From Aquabacterium humicola (GTDB lineage: Bacteria; Pseudomonadota; Gammaproteobacteria; Burkholderiales; Burkholderiaceae_C), in contig NZ_JARGNB010000004.1 in the NCBI RefSeq assembly GCF_030167915.1, positions 248,001 through 312,000 of the forward strand: a stretch of DNA of 64,000 nt, read 5' to 3'. A model generated the notes under the pieces. It was not told where the DNA came from. It did no database searches and saw nothing but the letters and a program-made list of their open reading frames with translations. Positions within the stretch are counted from its first letter, which is position 1. Each line of letters opens with the position of its first letter. Below, in pieces: positions 1 through 11,252 of this stretch. Both the position numbers and the translations under genes were made by a program.

Positions 1-1797
1 TCGAAGGTCGAGGCCGAGCTCGACCCGATGATCGACCAGCTCGGGGCCCTGCTGGAGATCCAGCCGCGCGACCGCCGCCGCTTCAAGCGCCTGCTCGAGG
101 AGAGCAAGAGCTTCGAATCGCTGCCGATCCGCACCAAGCTGACCGACGAGGAAGTGGCGCGCTTCATGGCGCAGCGCTTCCGCTTCCCCGGCGTCGACGT
201 GCGTGCGCGCCTGTTCCGCAACTACCCCGAGGGCGAAGCCGCGAGCCACCTGCTCGGCTACATCGGCCGCATCAACGCCAAGGAAAAGGCGGCGATGGAG
301 GAGTGGGACGAGGAAACCCAGGGCAACTACCGCGGCACCGACTACATCGGCAAGCTCGGCCTCGAGCAGAGCTACGAGCGCGAGCTGCACGGCATCACCG
401 GCTTCGAGGAGGTCGAGACCAGCGCCGGCGGCCGCGCGGTGCGGCGGCTGCGCAGCCACCCGTCGACGCCGGGCAATACGCTGGTGCTGTCGGTCGACAT
501 GCGGCTGCAGCAGCTGGTCGAGCGGCTCTATGGCGACCGCCGCGGCGCGCTGGTGGCGCTGGACCCGCACACCGGCGAGGTGCTGAGCTTCGTCAGCAAG
601 CCGACCTTCGATCCGAACCTCTTCGTCGACGGCATCGACGTCGACAGCTGGCGCGAGCTCAACGAATCGATCGACAAGCCGCTGCTGAACCGCGCGCTGC
701 GCGGGCTGTACCCGCCGGGCTCGACCTACAAGCCCTTCATGGCTCTGGTCGGGTTGGCCACCGGCAAGCGCACGCCGCAGCAGGGCATCTCGGACCCGGG
801 CTACTTCATGTTCGGCAACCACCGCTTCCGCGACGACAAGGAAGGCGGCCACGGCTGGGTCGACATGTACCGCTCGATCGTGCACAGCTGCGACACCTAC
901 TACTACGTGCTGGCCAGCGAGCTGGGCGTCGACCTGATGGCCGAGCAGCTGGCGCCCTTCGGCTTCGGCCAGCTGACCGGCATCGACCTCGAGGGCGAGG
1001 TCAAGGGCATCCTGCCGTCGACGAGCTGGAAGAAGCGCGCCTACCGCAAGCCCGAGCAGCAGCGCTGGTACGCCGGCGAGACGATCTCGCTGGGCATCGG
1101 CCAGGGCTACAACAGCTACACCGTGCTGCAGATGGCGCAGGCGCTGGGCATCCTGGCCACCGGCGGCGAACGCCACAAGCCGCACCTGGTGCGCGAGGTC
1201 GTCGATGTCGTGCACAACACGCGACGCCCGGTGGGCAAGGAGCCGTTCGAGCCGGTGCCGATCAAGCCCGAGCACCTCGCCGAGATCCGCCGCGCGCTGG
1301 TCGGCGTCAACGTCGAGGGCACCTCGGCCACCGCCTTCCGCGGCGCGGGATACACCTCGGCCGGCAAGACCGGCACCGCGCAGGTGGTGACGATCAAGCA
1401 GAACGAGAAGTACAACGCCGCGAAGATGGCCGAGCACCTGCGCGACCACGCGCTGTACGTCGCCTACGCGCCGGCCGACAACCCCAAGATCGCCGTCGCG
1501 CTGGTGGTCGAGAACGCCGGCTTCGGCGCGCAGAACGCCGCGCCGATCGCGCGCCGCATCTTCGACTACTGGCTGATGGGCCTGTATCCGACGGAGGAGG
1601 ACATCGCCGCGGTGCAGCAGGGCCAGGCGCCGGCACCGCTGAAGCCGCCGCGGCGGATCGCGGACGTGGCGTTCAGGTCGGCCGTGCCGGCATCGGCCGT
1701 CGTGCCCGCCGCGGCCAGCGTGCCGGCGGCGGGCTCGCCGATCGCAGTGGGCCCGGTGGGCGCGGTGGGCCGCCAGCCCGCGGGAGCGTCGCGATGA
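1..1797 (+). CDS. mrdA: Penicillin-binding protein 2 (peptidoglycan transpeptidase), 5' end cut by window
   Basis: Class B penicillin-binding protein that cross-links peptidoglycan during lateral wall elongation, working with RodA in the inner membrane. The reading frame is open from base 1, so the N-terminal membrane anchor lies outside the window and 598 residues are visible. The transpeptidase motifs are all present: S-T-Y-K with the nucleophile serine at 721-723, S-C-D at about 886-894, and K-T-G with its lysine codon at 1366-1368. A dimerization-type segment precedes the catalytic domain. The C-terminal tail, about 50 residues, is rich in Ala, Pro and Val and looks disordered. The stop overlaps the rodA start (ATGA), the usual mrdA-rodA coupling. 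Confidence 0.95.
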   Translation, partial: SKVEAELDPMIDQLGALLEIQPRDRRRFKRLLEESKSFESLPIRTKLTDEEVARFMAQRFRFPGVDVRARLFRNYPEGEAASHLLGYIGRINAKEKAAMEEWDEETQGNYRGTDYIGKLGLEQSYERELHGITGFEEVETSAGGRAVRRLRSHPSTPGNTLVLSVDMRLQQLVERLYGDRRGALVALDPHTGEVLSFVSKPTFDPNLFVDGIDVDSWRELNESIDKPLLNRALRGLYPPGSTYKPFMALVGLATGKRTPQQGISDPGYFMFGNHRFRDDKEGGHGWVDMYRSIVHSCDTYYYVLASELGVDLMAEQLAPFGFGQLTGIDLEGEVKGILPSTSWKKRAYRKPEQQRWYAGETISLGIGQGYNSYTVLQMAQALGILATGGERHKPHLVREVVDVVHNTRRPVGKEPFEPVPIKPEHLAEIRRALVGVNVEGTSATAFRGAGYTSAGKTGTAQVVTIKQNEKYNAAKMAEHLRDHALYVAYAPADNPKIAVALVVENAGFGAQNAAPIARRIFDYWLMGLYPTEEDIAAVQQGQAPAPLKPPRRIADVAFRSAVPASAVVPAAASVPAAGSPIAVGPVGAVGRQPAGASR

Positions 1798-2948
1798 TCG
1801 CGATCGTCGAGCAGCCGACGCTGTGGCAGCGCGTGCGGCCCGTGCTGGCGGTGTTCGACGCACCGCTGGCCGGCGGCCTGCTGTTGCTGTCGGCGATCGG
1901 CATGACGATCATGTACTCGGCCGGCTTCGACCACGGCACGCGCTTCGTCGACCATGGCCGCAACATGGCGCTGGGCTTCGTCGTGATGTTCCTGATGGCG
2001 CAGCTGCCGCCGCAGAAGCTGATGCGGCTCGCGGTGCCGCTGTACACGCTGGGCATCGCACTGCTGGTGGCCACGGCGATGTTCGGCATCACGAAGAAAG
2101 GCGCGACGCGCTGGCTCAACATCGGCGTCGTGATCCAGCCGAGCGAGATCATGAAGCTGGCGATGCCGCTGATGCTGGCCTGGTGGTTCCAGAAGCGCGA
2201 AGGCCAGCTGCGCGTGCCGGACTTCGCGATCGCCGGCGCGCTGCTGCTGCTGCCGGTGGGGCTGGTCGCGAAGCAGCCGGACCTCGGCACCGCGATCCTG
2301 ATCCTGTCGGCCGGCCTCTACGTGATCTTCTTCGCGGGGCTGTCGTGGAAGCTGATCCTGCCGGTGCTGGGGGCGGCGGCGATCGGCCTGGTGGCGCTGG
2401 TGGCCAGTGCCGACACCATCTGCGAGCCGGACAAGGTGTGGCCGCTGCTGCGCGAGTACCAGAAACACCGCGTCTGCACGCTGCTCGACCCGACGACCGA
2501 TCCGCTCGGCAAGGGCTTCCACATCATCCAGGGCATGATCGCGATCGGCTCCGGCGGCGTCGGCGGCAAGGGCTTCATGAACGGCACGCAGACGCACCTG
2601 GAGTTCATCCCCGAGCGCACCACCGACTTCATCTTCGCCGCCTATGCCGAGGAGTTCGGCCTCGCCGGCGCCGCGGTGCTGGTGTGCGCCTTCATCTTCG
2701 TGATCCTGCGCGGGCTGGTCATCGCCGCGCAGGCGCCGACCGTCTTCACGCGGTTGCTGGCCGGCGCGCTTTCCTTGAGCTTCTTCACCTACGCCTTCGT
2801 CAACATGGGCATGGTCAGCGGCATCCTGCCGGTGGTCGGCATCCCGCTGCCCTTCGTCAGCTACGGCGGCACGGCGATGGTCACGCTGGGGCTGGCGCTG
2901 GGCATGCTGATGTCGATCTCGCGCAGCCGCGGGCTGATGCAGCGATGA
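1794..2948 (+). CDS. rodA: Rod-shape peptidoglycan glycosyltransferase RodA
   Basis: SEDS-family membrane glycosyltransferase that polymerizes lipid II for cell elongation, partner of PBP2. The 384-residue protein is made mostly of hydrophobic helices. It carries the SEDS signatures QPSE (about residue 119) and KQPDLG near residue 160, and the C-terminal PFVSYGG motif. A region with HRVCTLLDPTTDP and FIPERTTDFIF is also typical of RodA. The start ATG at 1794 overlaps the mrdA stop by four bases, which decides the start. Its own stop overlaps the next gene in the same way, so three genes appear translationally coupled. Confidence 0.95.
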   Translation: MIAIVEQPTLWQRVRPVLAVFDAPLAGGLLLLSAIGMTIMYSAGFDHGTRFVDHGRNMALGFVVMFLMAQLPPQKLMRLAVPLYTLGIALLVATAMFGITKKGATRWLNIGVVIQPSEIMKLAMPLMLAWWFQKREGQLRVPDFAIAGALLLLPVGLVAKQPDLGTAILILSAGLYVIFFAGLSWKLILPVLGAAAIGLVALVASADTICEPDKVWPLLREYQKHRVCTLLDPTTDPLGKGFHIIQGMIAIGSGGVGGKGFMNGTQTHLEFIPERTTDFIFAAYAEEFGLAGAAVLVCAFIFVILRGLVIAAQAPTVFTRLLAGALSLSFFTYAFVNMGMVSGILPVVGIPLPFVSYGGTAMVTLGLALGMLMSISRSRGLMQR

Positions 2949-3847
2949 CCGACGACTCGATGCGTGTCGGCGTCATCGGCGTCGGCAACATGGGCCAGGG
3001 CATGGCGCTGCGCCTGGTCGAGGCCGGCTGGCGCGTCACGGTGCGCGACCTGCTGCCCGCGCGCGAGGCGCCGGTGCTGGCCGCCGGCGGCACGTGTGCA
3101 CCCGATGCGGCCGCGCTGGCCGCGCACTGCGACGTGGTGATCGTCGTCGTGATCGATGCCGCGCAGGTGCACGAGGTGCTCTTCGGCGCGCGCGGTGTCG
3201 TGCACGCGCCGCGCCGGCCAGCCGCCGTGATGCTCTGCCCGACCATCGGCCCGGGCGACGTCGAACAGGCGGCGGCGCAGCTCGCCGCGCACGGCATCGC
3301 CTGCATCGACGCGCCGATCTCCGGCGGCCCGGCGCGCGCCCGCGACGGCACGATGAGTCTGATGGTGGCCTGCGACGACGCGCTCTTTGCGCGTCATGAA
3401 TCGCTGCTGCGCACGCTCGGCAGCCGGCTGTTCCGGATCGGTGCGCGGCCCGGCGATGGCGCCCGCACCAAGCTGGTCAACAACCTGCTGGCAGCGATCA
3501 ACCTCGCCGGTGCCGCCGAGGCGATCGCGCTGGCGGAACACCTCGGCCTCGACGCCCGCCGCACGCTCGAGGTGATCGAGCAGTCCAGCGGCCAGAGCTG
3601 GATCGGCAGCGACCGCATGGCACGGGCGCTGCGGGGCGATTTCGCGCCGCGCGCACACACGACGCTGCTGGCCAAGGACTCGGCACTGGCGATGGCCATG
3701 GCGCAGGCGGCCGGCGTCGCGCCGGTGCTGGGCGGCGATGCCGCGGCGCTGTTCCGCGCCGCCTGCGACGCCGGCTTTGCCGCCGCCGACGACGCGAGCC
3801 TGCTGCGCTACCTGCGAGCGGGCGCCGGCAAGCCGCCGGCAGGCTGA
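2945..3847 (+). CDS. NAD-binding beta-hydroxyacid dehydrogenase (3-hydroxyisobutyrate dehydrogenase-like)
   Basis: Predicted oxidoreductase of the 3-hydroxyisobutyrate/tartronate-semialdehyde reductase family. The N-terminal Rossmann motif GVIGVGNMGQGMA starts near residue 8. The substrate-binding signature DAPISGGPARARDGT follows near residue 125. The catalytic lysine lies in the K-L-V-N-N-L segment near residue 178, and the C-terminal helical domain contains the family LLAKD motif. Length, 300 residues, is normal. It starts at an ATGA overlap with the rodA stop, so it is probably co-transcribed with mrdA-rodA although no wall function is evident. The last 40 bases overlap the end of the convergent sensor-kinase gene. 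The substrate cannot be read from sequence. Confidence 0.85.
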   Translation: MTDDSMRVGVIGVGNMGQGMALRLVEAGWRVTVRDLLPAREAPVLAAGGTCAPDAAALAAHCDVVIVVVIDAAQVHEVLFGARGVVHAPRRPAAVMLCPTIGPGDVEQAAAQLAAHGIACIDAPISGGPARARDGTMSLMVACDDALFARHESLLRTLGSRLFRIGARPGDGARTKLVNNLLAAINLAGAAEAIALAEHLGLDARRTLEVIEQSSGQSWIGSDRMARALRGDFAPRAHTTLLAKDSALAMAMAQAAGVAPVLGGDAAALFRAACDAGFAAADDASLLRYLRAGAGKPPAG

Positions 3848-5379
3848 TCACGGTCGTCGGGCGATGCCGCGGACGGCGCGGCCGTGCCGTCCGGCAGCAG
3901 CTCGTCGCGCCGCGCCAGCGGGAAGCGCACCGTGAACAGCGCACCGGGCCCCTGGCCGGACGGCAGGCCGGTGCGCGGACGCGCGTCGGCGATGGCGATC
4001 TCGGCCTGGTGCTGCTGCACGATCTCGTGCACGATCGCCAGGCCTAGCCCGCTGCCGTCGACATTGGTGCCCAGCGCCCGGTAGAACGGCCGGAACACCA
4101 GCTCGCGCTCGGCCTCCGGGATGCCGGGCCCGGTGTCCTCGACCTGCAGCACCACCACCTGGCCGAACGGGTCGTCCATCACACGCACCGTGACGCTGCC
4201 GCCGGCCGGCGTGTATTGCAGCGCGTTGTCGACGAGGTTGCGGATCAGCTCGCGCACCAGCAGCGGCTGCCCGGTGAGGCGGCCGTGCAGCGCCTGGCCT
4301 TCGTCCGGCCCCTCGTAGCCGAGGTCGATGCGGTTCTCCAGCGCCCGCGGCACGAAGTCGCGCACGGTCTCGCGGGCCAGCCGGGCGATGTTCACGTCCT
4401 GCCGGCTGCGCGAGCTCTCCTTGTCCTCGGCGCGGGCCATCGCCAGCAACTGGTTGACCATGTGGGCCGCGCGCTGGCTGGCATGCGCGATCTGCTGCAG
4501 CGAGCGCTTCAGCGCCTTCGGGTCCTGCTCGCCGGCATCGATCTCGCGCTGCGCCAGCTCGGCCTGCATGCGCAGCCCCGCCAGCGGCGTCTTCAGCTGG
4601 TGCGCGGCATCGGCCAGGAAGTGCTTCTGCGCGCCGATCGAGCGGTCGAGGCGGCCGAGCAGGTCGTTGATCGCGCCCACCAGCGGCGCGACCTCCTCGG
4701 GCACGTCGCGCTCCTGCAGCGGCGACAGGTCGTGGCTTTCGCGGCGGCGGATGCGCTGCTGCAGCTCGTTGAGCGGCTTGATGCCACGCGCCAGCGCGAA
4801 CCACACCAGCAGCACCGCCAGCGGCAGCACGACGAACTGCGGCACGATGACACCCTTGATGATCTCGGTGGCCAGGCGCGAGCGCTTGTCCAGCGTCTCG
4901 GCCACCTGCACCAGCGGCGGCACCTCGCCCGGCACGCCGGTGGATGGCAGCCAGACGTAGGCCACGCGCACCGCGTCGGACTGCACGTCGTCGTCGCGGT
5001 AGCGCAGCTCCTGCGCCGGCGCCGCGACCTCGTCCGGCACCGGCAGCTCGCGGTCGCCGGCGACGAACTCGCCGCGTGCGCCCAGCACCTGGAAGAACAC
5101 GCGGTCGGCCTCGTCCGAGCGAAGCACCTCGTTGGCCACCTCCGGCAGCCGCAGCTTCACGCGGCTGGCGCCGCCCGCGGCGTGCTCGACAACCACCTGG
5201 CGCGCGATGGTGCGTGCGGTCTCCGCCAGTGCGCGGTCGAAAGGCCGGTTGGCGATGCTCTGCGCCACCAGCCAGGTCAACGCGACGCTCATCGGCCACA
5301 GCAGCAGCAGCGGCGCGAGCATCCAGTCGAGGATCTCGCCAAACAACGACCGCTGCTCACGGTACGGGTGGGCTTGCAT
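3808..5379 (-). CDS. Two-component sensor histidine kinase (TctE/QseC-like)
   Basis: Membrane histidine kinase of 523 residues that should phosphorylate the response regulator encoded just upstream. Features in order are a first membrane helix at about 20-42, a periplasmic region of about 130 residues (TctE-type N-terminal domain), a second helix at about 176-198, and HAMP. The dimerization helix carries the phospho-acceptor H260 in A-H-Q-L-K-T-P. The ATPase domain shows the N box ([10 protein letters not shown]) and G boxes ([15 protein letters not shown]). The C-terminal 40 residues are low complexity. The signal is unknown; TctE relatives sense tricarboxylates and QseC relatives other cues. 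A gap of 139 bp separates it from the regulator, more than usual. Confidence 0.9.
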   Translation of the reverse strand: MQAHPYREQRSLFGEILDWMLAPLLLLWPMSVALTWLVAQSIANRPFDRALAETARTIARQVVVEHAAGGASRVKLRLPEVANEVLRSDEADRVFFQVLGARGEFVAGDRELPVPDEVAAPAQELRYRDDDVQSDAVRVAYVWLPSTGVPGEVPPLVQVAETLDKRSRLATEIIKGVIVPQFVVLPLAVLLVWFALARGIKPLNELQQRIRRRESHDLSPLQERDVPEEVAPLVGAINDLLGRLDRSIGAQKHFLADAAHQLKTPLAGLRMQAELAQREIDAGEQDPKALKRSLQQIAHASQRAAHMVNQLLAMARAEDKESSRSRQDVNIARLARETVRDFVPRALENRIDLGYEGPDEGQALHGRLTGQPLLVRELIRNLVDNALQYTPAGGSVTVRVMDDPFGQVVVLQVEDTGPGIPEAERELVFRPFYRALGTNVDGSGLGLAIVHEIVQQHQAEIAIADARPRTGLPSGQGPGALFTVRFPLARRDELLPDGTAAPSAASPDDRDQPAGGLPAPARR

Positions 5380-5518
5380 GGCTGGGTCTCAGCATAGCCC
5401 GACCGCGTGCCTTCCCAAGCGGACAGCGCGGAACCGGCTCTGCCGGGCCGCTGGTGTGTCCTGCGGGCCACGTCGGGCCTCGCGGCCTGACCGGCCGCCA
5501 GGCCGCTCCAGGGGTAGG

Positions 5519-6190
5519 CTAGTTCTGGATCTTCTCGAGGCAGTAGCCGAGGCCGCGCACGGTCGCGATGCGGATCGGGCCCTGCTCGATCTTCTTGCGC
5601 AAGCGGTGGATGTAGACCTCGATCGCGTTGTTGCTGACCTCCTCGCCCCATTCGCAGAGGCGGTCGACCAGCTGGTCCTTGCTGACGAGGCGCCCGGCGC
5701 GCTGCAGCAGCACTTCCAGCAGGCTCAGCTCACGCGCCGACAGCTCGATCATCTGGTCGCTGATGTAGGCGACGCGGCCGGTCGCATCGAAGGTCAGCGG
5801 GCCATGGCGGATCAGGCTGGACGCGGTGCCCAGGCCGCGCCGCGTCAGCGCCCGCACGCGCGCTTCGAGCTCCTGCAGCGAGAAGGGCTTGGCCATGTAG
5901 TCGTCGGCGCCGAGGTCCAGGCCCTTGACGCGCTGCTCGACGCTGTCGGCCGCGGTGAGGATCAGCACGGGCATCGAGGAGCCGCGGGCGCGCAGCTTGC
6001 GCAGCACGTCGAAGCCATGCATCTTCGGCAGCCCGAGGTCGAGGATCAGCAGGTCGAATTCGTGCGAGGACAGCGCCGCGTCGGCTTCGCTGCCGCTGCC
6101 GACCTGGTCGACCGCGTAGCCCGACGCGCGCAACGAGCGCATCAGGCCGTCGGCCAGCACCTGGTCATCCTCGGCGATCAGTATCCGCAT
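5519..6190 (-). CDS. OmpR-family response regulator (TctD/QseB-like)
   Basis: DNA-binding response regulator of 223 residues. The receiver domain has the acidic pair E7-D8-D9, phospho-acceptor D51 in LILDLGLP, and the conserved lysine in the M-A-K-P-F segment near residue 100. The C-terminal winged-helix domain ends with the typical RLRKKIEQ...RGLGYCLE stretch. It is transcribed divergently from recA and precedes its sensor kinase. The pair is most likely autoregulated from the 6191-6300 interval, but I see no clear regulator repeat there. Confidence 0.93.
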   Translation of the reverse strand: MRILIAEDDQVLADGLMRSLRASGYAVDQVGSGSEADAALSSHEFDLLILDLGLPKMHGFDVLRKLRARGSSMPVLILTAADSVEQRVKGLDLGADDYMAKPFSLQELEARVRALTRRGLGTASSLIRHGPLTFDATGRVAYISDQMIELSARELSLLEVLLQRAGRLVSKDQLVDRLCEWGEEVSNNAIEVYIHRLRKKIEQGPIRIATVRGLGYCLEKIQN

Positions 6191-6308
6191 CGCTTGTCTC
6201 CTGCTCGAGCCTCTGCGGGCCGAGGTGTCGAGCGGATTCTAGGCAGTTCGATTCACCGGACAGCCCGCACTGTCAAGCACCGCCTTGTGGATGCGCAAGT
6301 TCAATGTA

Positions 6309-6324
6309 CTGTACAAATATCCAG
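6309..6324 (+). promoter_or_regulatory. LexA (SOS) box of recA
   Basis: CTGTACAAATATCCAG matches the LexA operator pattern CTG-N10-CAG, with an AT-rich centre in a very GC-rich background. It ends 49 bases before the recA start. A plausible promoter (TTGTGG at 6285-6290, 16 bases, TACTGT at 6307-6312) overlaps it, so LexA binding would block recA transcription as in other proteobacteria. Confidence 0.85.
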
Positions 6325-6373
6325 CCACTGCCATAATCCGGCGCCAACCCAGCAAGACCCCGAGGAGAGCCCC

Positions 6374-7414
6374 ATGGATGCACCCGTCAAAGCGCTGAAC
6401 ACCGAGAAGGCCAAGGCCCTGCAGGCCGCGCTGGCCCAGATCGAGAAGCAGTTCGGCAAGGGCTCGATCATGCGCCTGGGCGACGGCGAGGTCGAGCCGA
6501 TCGAGGTCGTTTCCACCGGCTCGCTGGGCCTGGACATCGCGCTCGGCGTCGGCGGCCTGCCGCGCGGCCGGGTGGTCGAGATCTACGGCCCCGAATCGTC
6601 GGGCAAGACCACGCTGACGCTGCAGGTCGTCGCGCAGATGCAGCAGCTTGGCGGCACCTGCGCCTTCATCGACGCCGAACACGCGCTCGACACGGGTTAT
6701 GCCCAGAAGCTCGGCGTCGACCTGCAGGAACTGCTGATCAGCCAGCCCGATACCGGCGAGCAGGCGCTCGAGATCGTCGACGCGCTGGTGCGCTCCGGCT
6801 CGGTCGACCTGGTGATCATCGACTCGGTCGCCGCGCTGACGCCCAAGGCCGAGCTCGAAGGCGAGATGGGCGACTCGCTGCCCGGCCTGCAGGCCCGCCT
6901 GATGAGCCAGGCACTGCGCAAGCTGACCGCGACGATCAAGAAGACCAACACGATGGTCATCTTCATCAACCAGATCCGCATGAAGATCGGCGTGATGTTC
7001 GGCAACCCCGAAACCACCACCGGCGGCAACGCGCTGAAGTTCTATTCGTCGGTGCGCCTGGACATCCGCCGCACCGGCAGCATCAAGCGCGGCGAGGAAG
7101 TCATCGGCAGCGAGACCAAGGTCAAGGTCGTCAAGAACAAGGTGGCGCCGCCCTTCAAGACCGCCGAGTTCGACATCCTCTACGGCGAAGGCACCAGCCG
7201 CCAGGGCGAGATCATCGACCTGGGCGTCAACGCCAAGATCCTCGAGAAGTCCGGCGCCTGGTATGCCTACAACGGCGAGAAGATCGGCCAGGGCAAGGAC
7301 AACGCGCGAGAGTTCCTGCGCGAGAACCCCGACCTCGCACGCGAGATCGAGAACAAGGTGCGCGAGTCGCTGGGCATCCCGGCGCTGCCGCCGGCCGCCG
7401 CGGCCGAAGGCTGA
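6374..7414 (+). CDS. recA: Recombinase RecA
   Basis: DNA-dependent ATPase for homologous recombination and SOS co-protease activity, 346 residues. Diagnostic features are Walker [10 protein letters not shown], Walker [14 protein letters not shown]-binding loop L1 with [22 protein letters not shown] in two stretches, and loop L2 with [13 protein letters not shown]. The start ATG at 6374 follows a strong GAGGAGAG ribosome site. The C-terminal tail is short and alanine-rich. The upstream LexA box and the downstream recX place it in a standard SOS-controlled recA-recX unit. Confidence 0.99.
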   Translation: MDAPVKALNTEKAKALQAALAQIEKQFGKGSIMRLGDGEVEPIEVVSTGSLGLDIALGVGGLPRGRVVEIYGPESSGKTTLTLQVVAQMQQLGGTCAFIDAEHALDTGYAQKLGVDLQELLISQPDTGEQALEIVDALVRSGSVDLVIIDSVAALTPKAELEGEMGDSLPGLQARLMSQALRKLTATIKKTNTMVIFINQIRMKIGVMFGNPETTTGGNALKFYSSVRLDIRRTGSIKRGEEVIGSETKVKVVKNKVAPPFKTAEFDILYGEGTSRQGEIIDLGVNAKILEKSGAWYAYNGEKIGQGKDNAREFLRENPDLAREIENKVRESLGIPALPPAAAAEG

Positions 7415-7444
7415 TCCGAAGACTGATCGTCCGCACGGCCCGGT

Positions 7445-7981
7445 TTGGCGCCCAAGCCCCCCGCCTCGCCGAAGGTGCGCGCGCTGCAGTGGCTGGCGCA
7501 GCGCGAGCACAGCCGCGACGAACTGCGCGCCAAGCTGCTGCGCCTGATGCGCACGCCGCGCGCGACCGTCGAAGCGCCCGAGGGCGGCGACCGCGATGAA
7601 GCCGACCTCGCCGCCGAGGTCGACACCCTGCTCGACTGGCTGAGCACGCGCGGCTACCTGTCGCAGGCGCGCTTCGTCGAAAGCCGAGTGCATGCGCGCG
7701 AGAAGCGCTTCGGCAACCTGCGCATCGAGCGCGAACTGCAGCAGCACGGCGTCACGCTCGACGCCGACGCCCGCGCGGCGCTGAAGGCCTCCGAATACCA
7801 GCGCGCCCGCGAGGTCTGGCACAGGAAGTACGCGGCCATCGGCGCGGCCGACGCCGCCGCGCGGGTTCGACAGATGCGATTCCTCGTCGGCCGAGGCTTC
7901 TCGCCCGAGGTCGTGCGCCGCGTGCTGCGCGATGCCGCCGCGCCGGGCGAACGGGCGGACACGGTCGACACCGAGCCCTGA
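7445..7981 (+). CDS. recX: Regulatory protein RecX
   Basis: Inhibitor and modulator of RecA filaments, 178 residues, built of three-helix repeats. Recognisable RecX segments are [19 protein letters not shown] near the N terminus, the central [27 protein letters not shown], and the C-terminal [17 protein letters not shown]. The frame opens with TTG at 7445 and has no suitable upstream ATG, so I take TTG as the start. It lies 30 bases after recA and is probably co-transcribed. An acidic insertion ([12 protein letters not shown]) after residue 40 is longer than in many RecX proteins. Confidence 0.9.
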   Translation: MAPKPPASPKVRALQWLAQREHSRDELRAKLLRLMRTPRATVEAPEGGDRDEADLAAEVDTLLDWLSTRGYLSQARFVESRVHAREKRFGNLRIERELQQHGVTLDADARAALKASEYQRAREVWHRKYAAIGAADAAARVRQMRFLVGRGFSPEVVRRVLRDAAAPGERADTVDTEP

Positions 7982-8204
7982 GGGCCGCAGCGCTGGCAAG
8001 ACCGCGCGGCAGGCGCGGGGATCCGCGCAAAAGGGCGCGCCCGCCCGGTGCGTCAGCGGGGTGCGTGGTTCCCGTCAGCTTTGCCGCAGCGCAGCATGCT
8101 AAATTGCGTCGGTTTGCTTCCGTGGCAGGCGCCAGCCTGCTGCCGATCGTCGGCGCCGCTGCCGGCGTCCGGCGTTTTACCGACCCTTCGCAGCGAGCCC
8201 CCCG

Positions 8205-9365
<1,161 letters not shown>

Positions 9366-9395
9366 CCGCCCGCCAGTCCCGAAGGAATTCACTCC

Positions 9396-10289
9396 ATGTC
9401 CATCCTGATCAACAAAGACACCCGGGTCATCACCCAGGGCATCACGGGCAAGACGGGCCAGTTCCACACGCGCGGCTGCGTCGCCTACGCCAACGGCAAG
9501 AACTGCTTCGTCGCCGGCGTCAATCCGAAGAAGGCCGGCGAGGACTTCGAAGGCATCCCGATCTACGCCACCGTCGCCGACGCCAAGGCCAAGACCGGCG
9601 CGACGGTCAGCGTGATCTACGTGCCGCCGGCGGGTGCCGCCGCCGCGATCTGGGAAGCGGTGGAAGCCGACCTGGACCTCGCGATCTGCATCACCGAAGG
9701 CATCCCGGTGCGCGACATGCTCGAGGTGCGCAACAAGATGAAGGCCAAGGAAGCCGCCGGCGGCAAGAAGACGCTGCTGCTGGGCCCCAACTGCCCCGGC
9801 CTGATCACGCCCGACGAGATCAAGATCGGCATCATGCCCGGCCACATCCACCGCAAGGGCCGCATCGGCGTCGTCTCGCGCTCGGGCACGCTGACCTACG
9901 AAGCGGTCGCGCAGCTCACCGAGATCGGCCTCGGCCAGTCGAGCGCGGTCGGCATCGGCGGCGACCCGATCAACGGCCTGAAGCACATCGACGTGATGAA
10001 GGCCTTCAACGACGATCCGGACACCGACGCGGTGATCATGATCGGCGAGATCGGCGGCCCGGACGAAGCCGAAGCCGCGCGCTGGTGCAAGGACCACATG
10101 AAGAAGCCGATCGTCGGCTTCATCGCCGGTGTCACGGCGCCTGCGGGCAAGCGCATGGGCCATGCCGGCGCGCTGATCTCCGGCGGCGCCGACACCGCCG
10201 ACGCCAAGCTGGCGATCATGGAGGAGTGCGGCTTCACCATCACGCGCAACCCGAGCGAGATGGGCCGGCTGCTGAAGTCGCTGCTGTAA
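9396..10289 (+). CDS. sucD: Succinyl-CoA synthetase, alpha subunit
   Basis: CoA-binding and phospho-histidine subunit, 297 residues. The N-terminal Rossmann domain has TQGITGKTGQFHT. The segment LLGPNCPGLITPDEIKIGIMPGHIH is diagnostic. The active-site histidine lies in the C-terminal stretch VTAPAGKRMGHAGALISGG. The start ATG at 9396 follows GAAGGAATT. A strong intrinsic terminator begins 20 bases after the stop. Confidence 0.98.
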   Translation: MSILINKDTRVITQGITGKTGQFHTRGCVAYANGKNCFVAGVNPKKAGEDFEGIPIYATVADAKAKTGATVSVIYVPPAGAAAAIWEAVEADLDLAICITEGIPVRDMLEVRNKMKAKEAAGGKKTLLLGPNCPGLITPDEIKIGIMPGHIHRKGRIGVVSRSGTLTYEAVAQLTEIGLGQSSAVGIGGDPINGLKHIDVMKAFNDDPDTDAVIMIGEIGGPDEAEAARWCKDHMKKPIVGFIAGVTAPAGKRMGHAGALISGGADTADAKLAIMEECGFTITRNPSEMGRLLKSLL

Positions 10290-10309
10290 GGCTTCGACGC
10301 ACCGCTGCC

Positions 10310-10334
10310 AGGCCACCTGCGGGTGGCCTTTTTC
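10310..10334 (+). terminator. Rho-independent terminator of sucCD
   Basis: The stem AGGCCACC / GGTGGCCT with a three- to four-base loop is followed directly by a T run (TTTTTC). It lies 20 bases after the sucD stop and ends the sucCD transcript. Confidence 0.9.
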
Positions 10335-10442
10335 ATGGCCCTGGCGCTATGTAATCCCCGCAGCGCCGCGGGCGGGTGCGCGGCATAAACTTCCGCCGCC
10401 TTCGCCACCGGCGGCGCAAGAACGCATCACAAGAGGCCACCC

Positions 10443-11165
10443 ATGGACCAGTTCATGCATGTCGACTTCTGGATCGCCGTCGGGCAGATCATCATGATCG
10501 ACATCCTGCTCGGCGGCGACAACGCGGTGGTCATCGCGCTGGCCTGCCGCAGCCTGCCGCCGCAGCAGCGCACCAAGGGCATCATCTGGGGCACCATCGG
10601 CGCGATCGTGCTGCGCGTCGCGCTGATCTTCTTCGCGCTGACGCTGCTGAAGATCTCGTTCCTGAAGCTGGTCGGCGCCGCGCTGCTGGTGTGGATCGGC
10701 ATCAAGCTGCTGCTGCCCGAGGACGGCGACGAACACGGCAACATCCAGGCCAGCGACAAGCTGTGGTCCGCGGTGCGCACCGTCATCATCGCGGACTTCG
10801 TGATGAGCCTGGACAACGTGATCGCCATCGCCGGCGCGGCCGAAGGTGCGGGTGGCGACCACAAGATGCCGCTGGTGATATTCGGCCTGCTGGTCAGCAT
10901 TCCGATCATCGTCTGGGGCAGCCAGTTCGTGATCAAGCTGATGGACCGCTTCCCCATCGTCATCACGCTGGGCGGCATGCTGCTGGGCTGGATCGCCGGC
11001 ACGATGGCCGTCGGCGACCCGGCGCTCGCCGGACAGATCCCGCAGGTCAACGGCGAGGCGACCGCGGCGGTGCGCTACACCGCCGGCATCGCTGGCGCGT
11101 TGCTGGTGCTGGCCGTCGGCATGCTGCTGCGGCGGCGACGGCCCTCGCAGCACGGCAAGGAATAA
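10443..11165 (+). CDS. TerC-family integral membrane protein (probable metal ion exporter)
   Basis: TerC/YjbE-family protein of 240 residues with about seven hydrophobic helices. The two family acidic motifs are LGGDNAVVIALA near residue 24 and MSLDNVIAIAGA near residue 120, which are thought to bind metal. Relatives such as MntX-like and YkoY proteins export manganese, and others are linked to tellurium resistance. The substrate here is inferred only. A hydrophilic loop separates helices 3 and 4, and the tail is basic. I looked for the yybP-ykoY manganese riboswitch upstream and did not find it. Confidence 0.88.
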   Translation: MDQFMHVDFWIAVGQIIMIDILLGGDNAVVIALACRSLPPQQRTKGIIWGTIGAIVLRVALIFFALTLLKISFLKLVGAALLVWIGIKLLLPEDGDEHGNIQASDKLWSAVRTVIIADFVMSLDNVIAIAGAAEGAGGDHKMPLVIFGLLVSIPIIVWGSQFVIKLMDRFPIVITLGGMLLGWIAGTMAVGDPALAGQIPQVNGEATAAVRYTAGIAGALLVLAVGMLLRRRRPSQHGKE

Positions 11166-11252
11166 CGTCCGACGGGCCCGGAGCAGTTCCCGGGCTGTCG
11201 TCGCTGTGGTAGCTTGCGGTCGAACCGCCCCGCCACCGCAGCAGCCGACGAC

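Noticed and set aside
5380-5518. Small gene or RNA in the 139-bp gap between response regulator and sensor kinase
   Set aside because: No start codon with ribosome site, conserved peptide or convincing hairpin was seen on either strand.
10335-10442. Possible yybP-ykoY manganese riboswitch upstream of the TerC-family gene
   Set aside because: TerC-type exporters are often riboswitch-controlled, but the conserved purine-rich and CUACC-type loop elements are not visible in this 108-bp leader.
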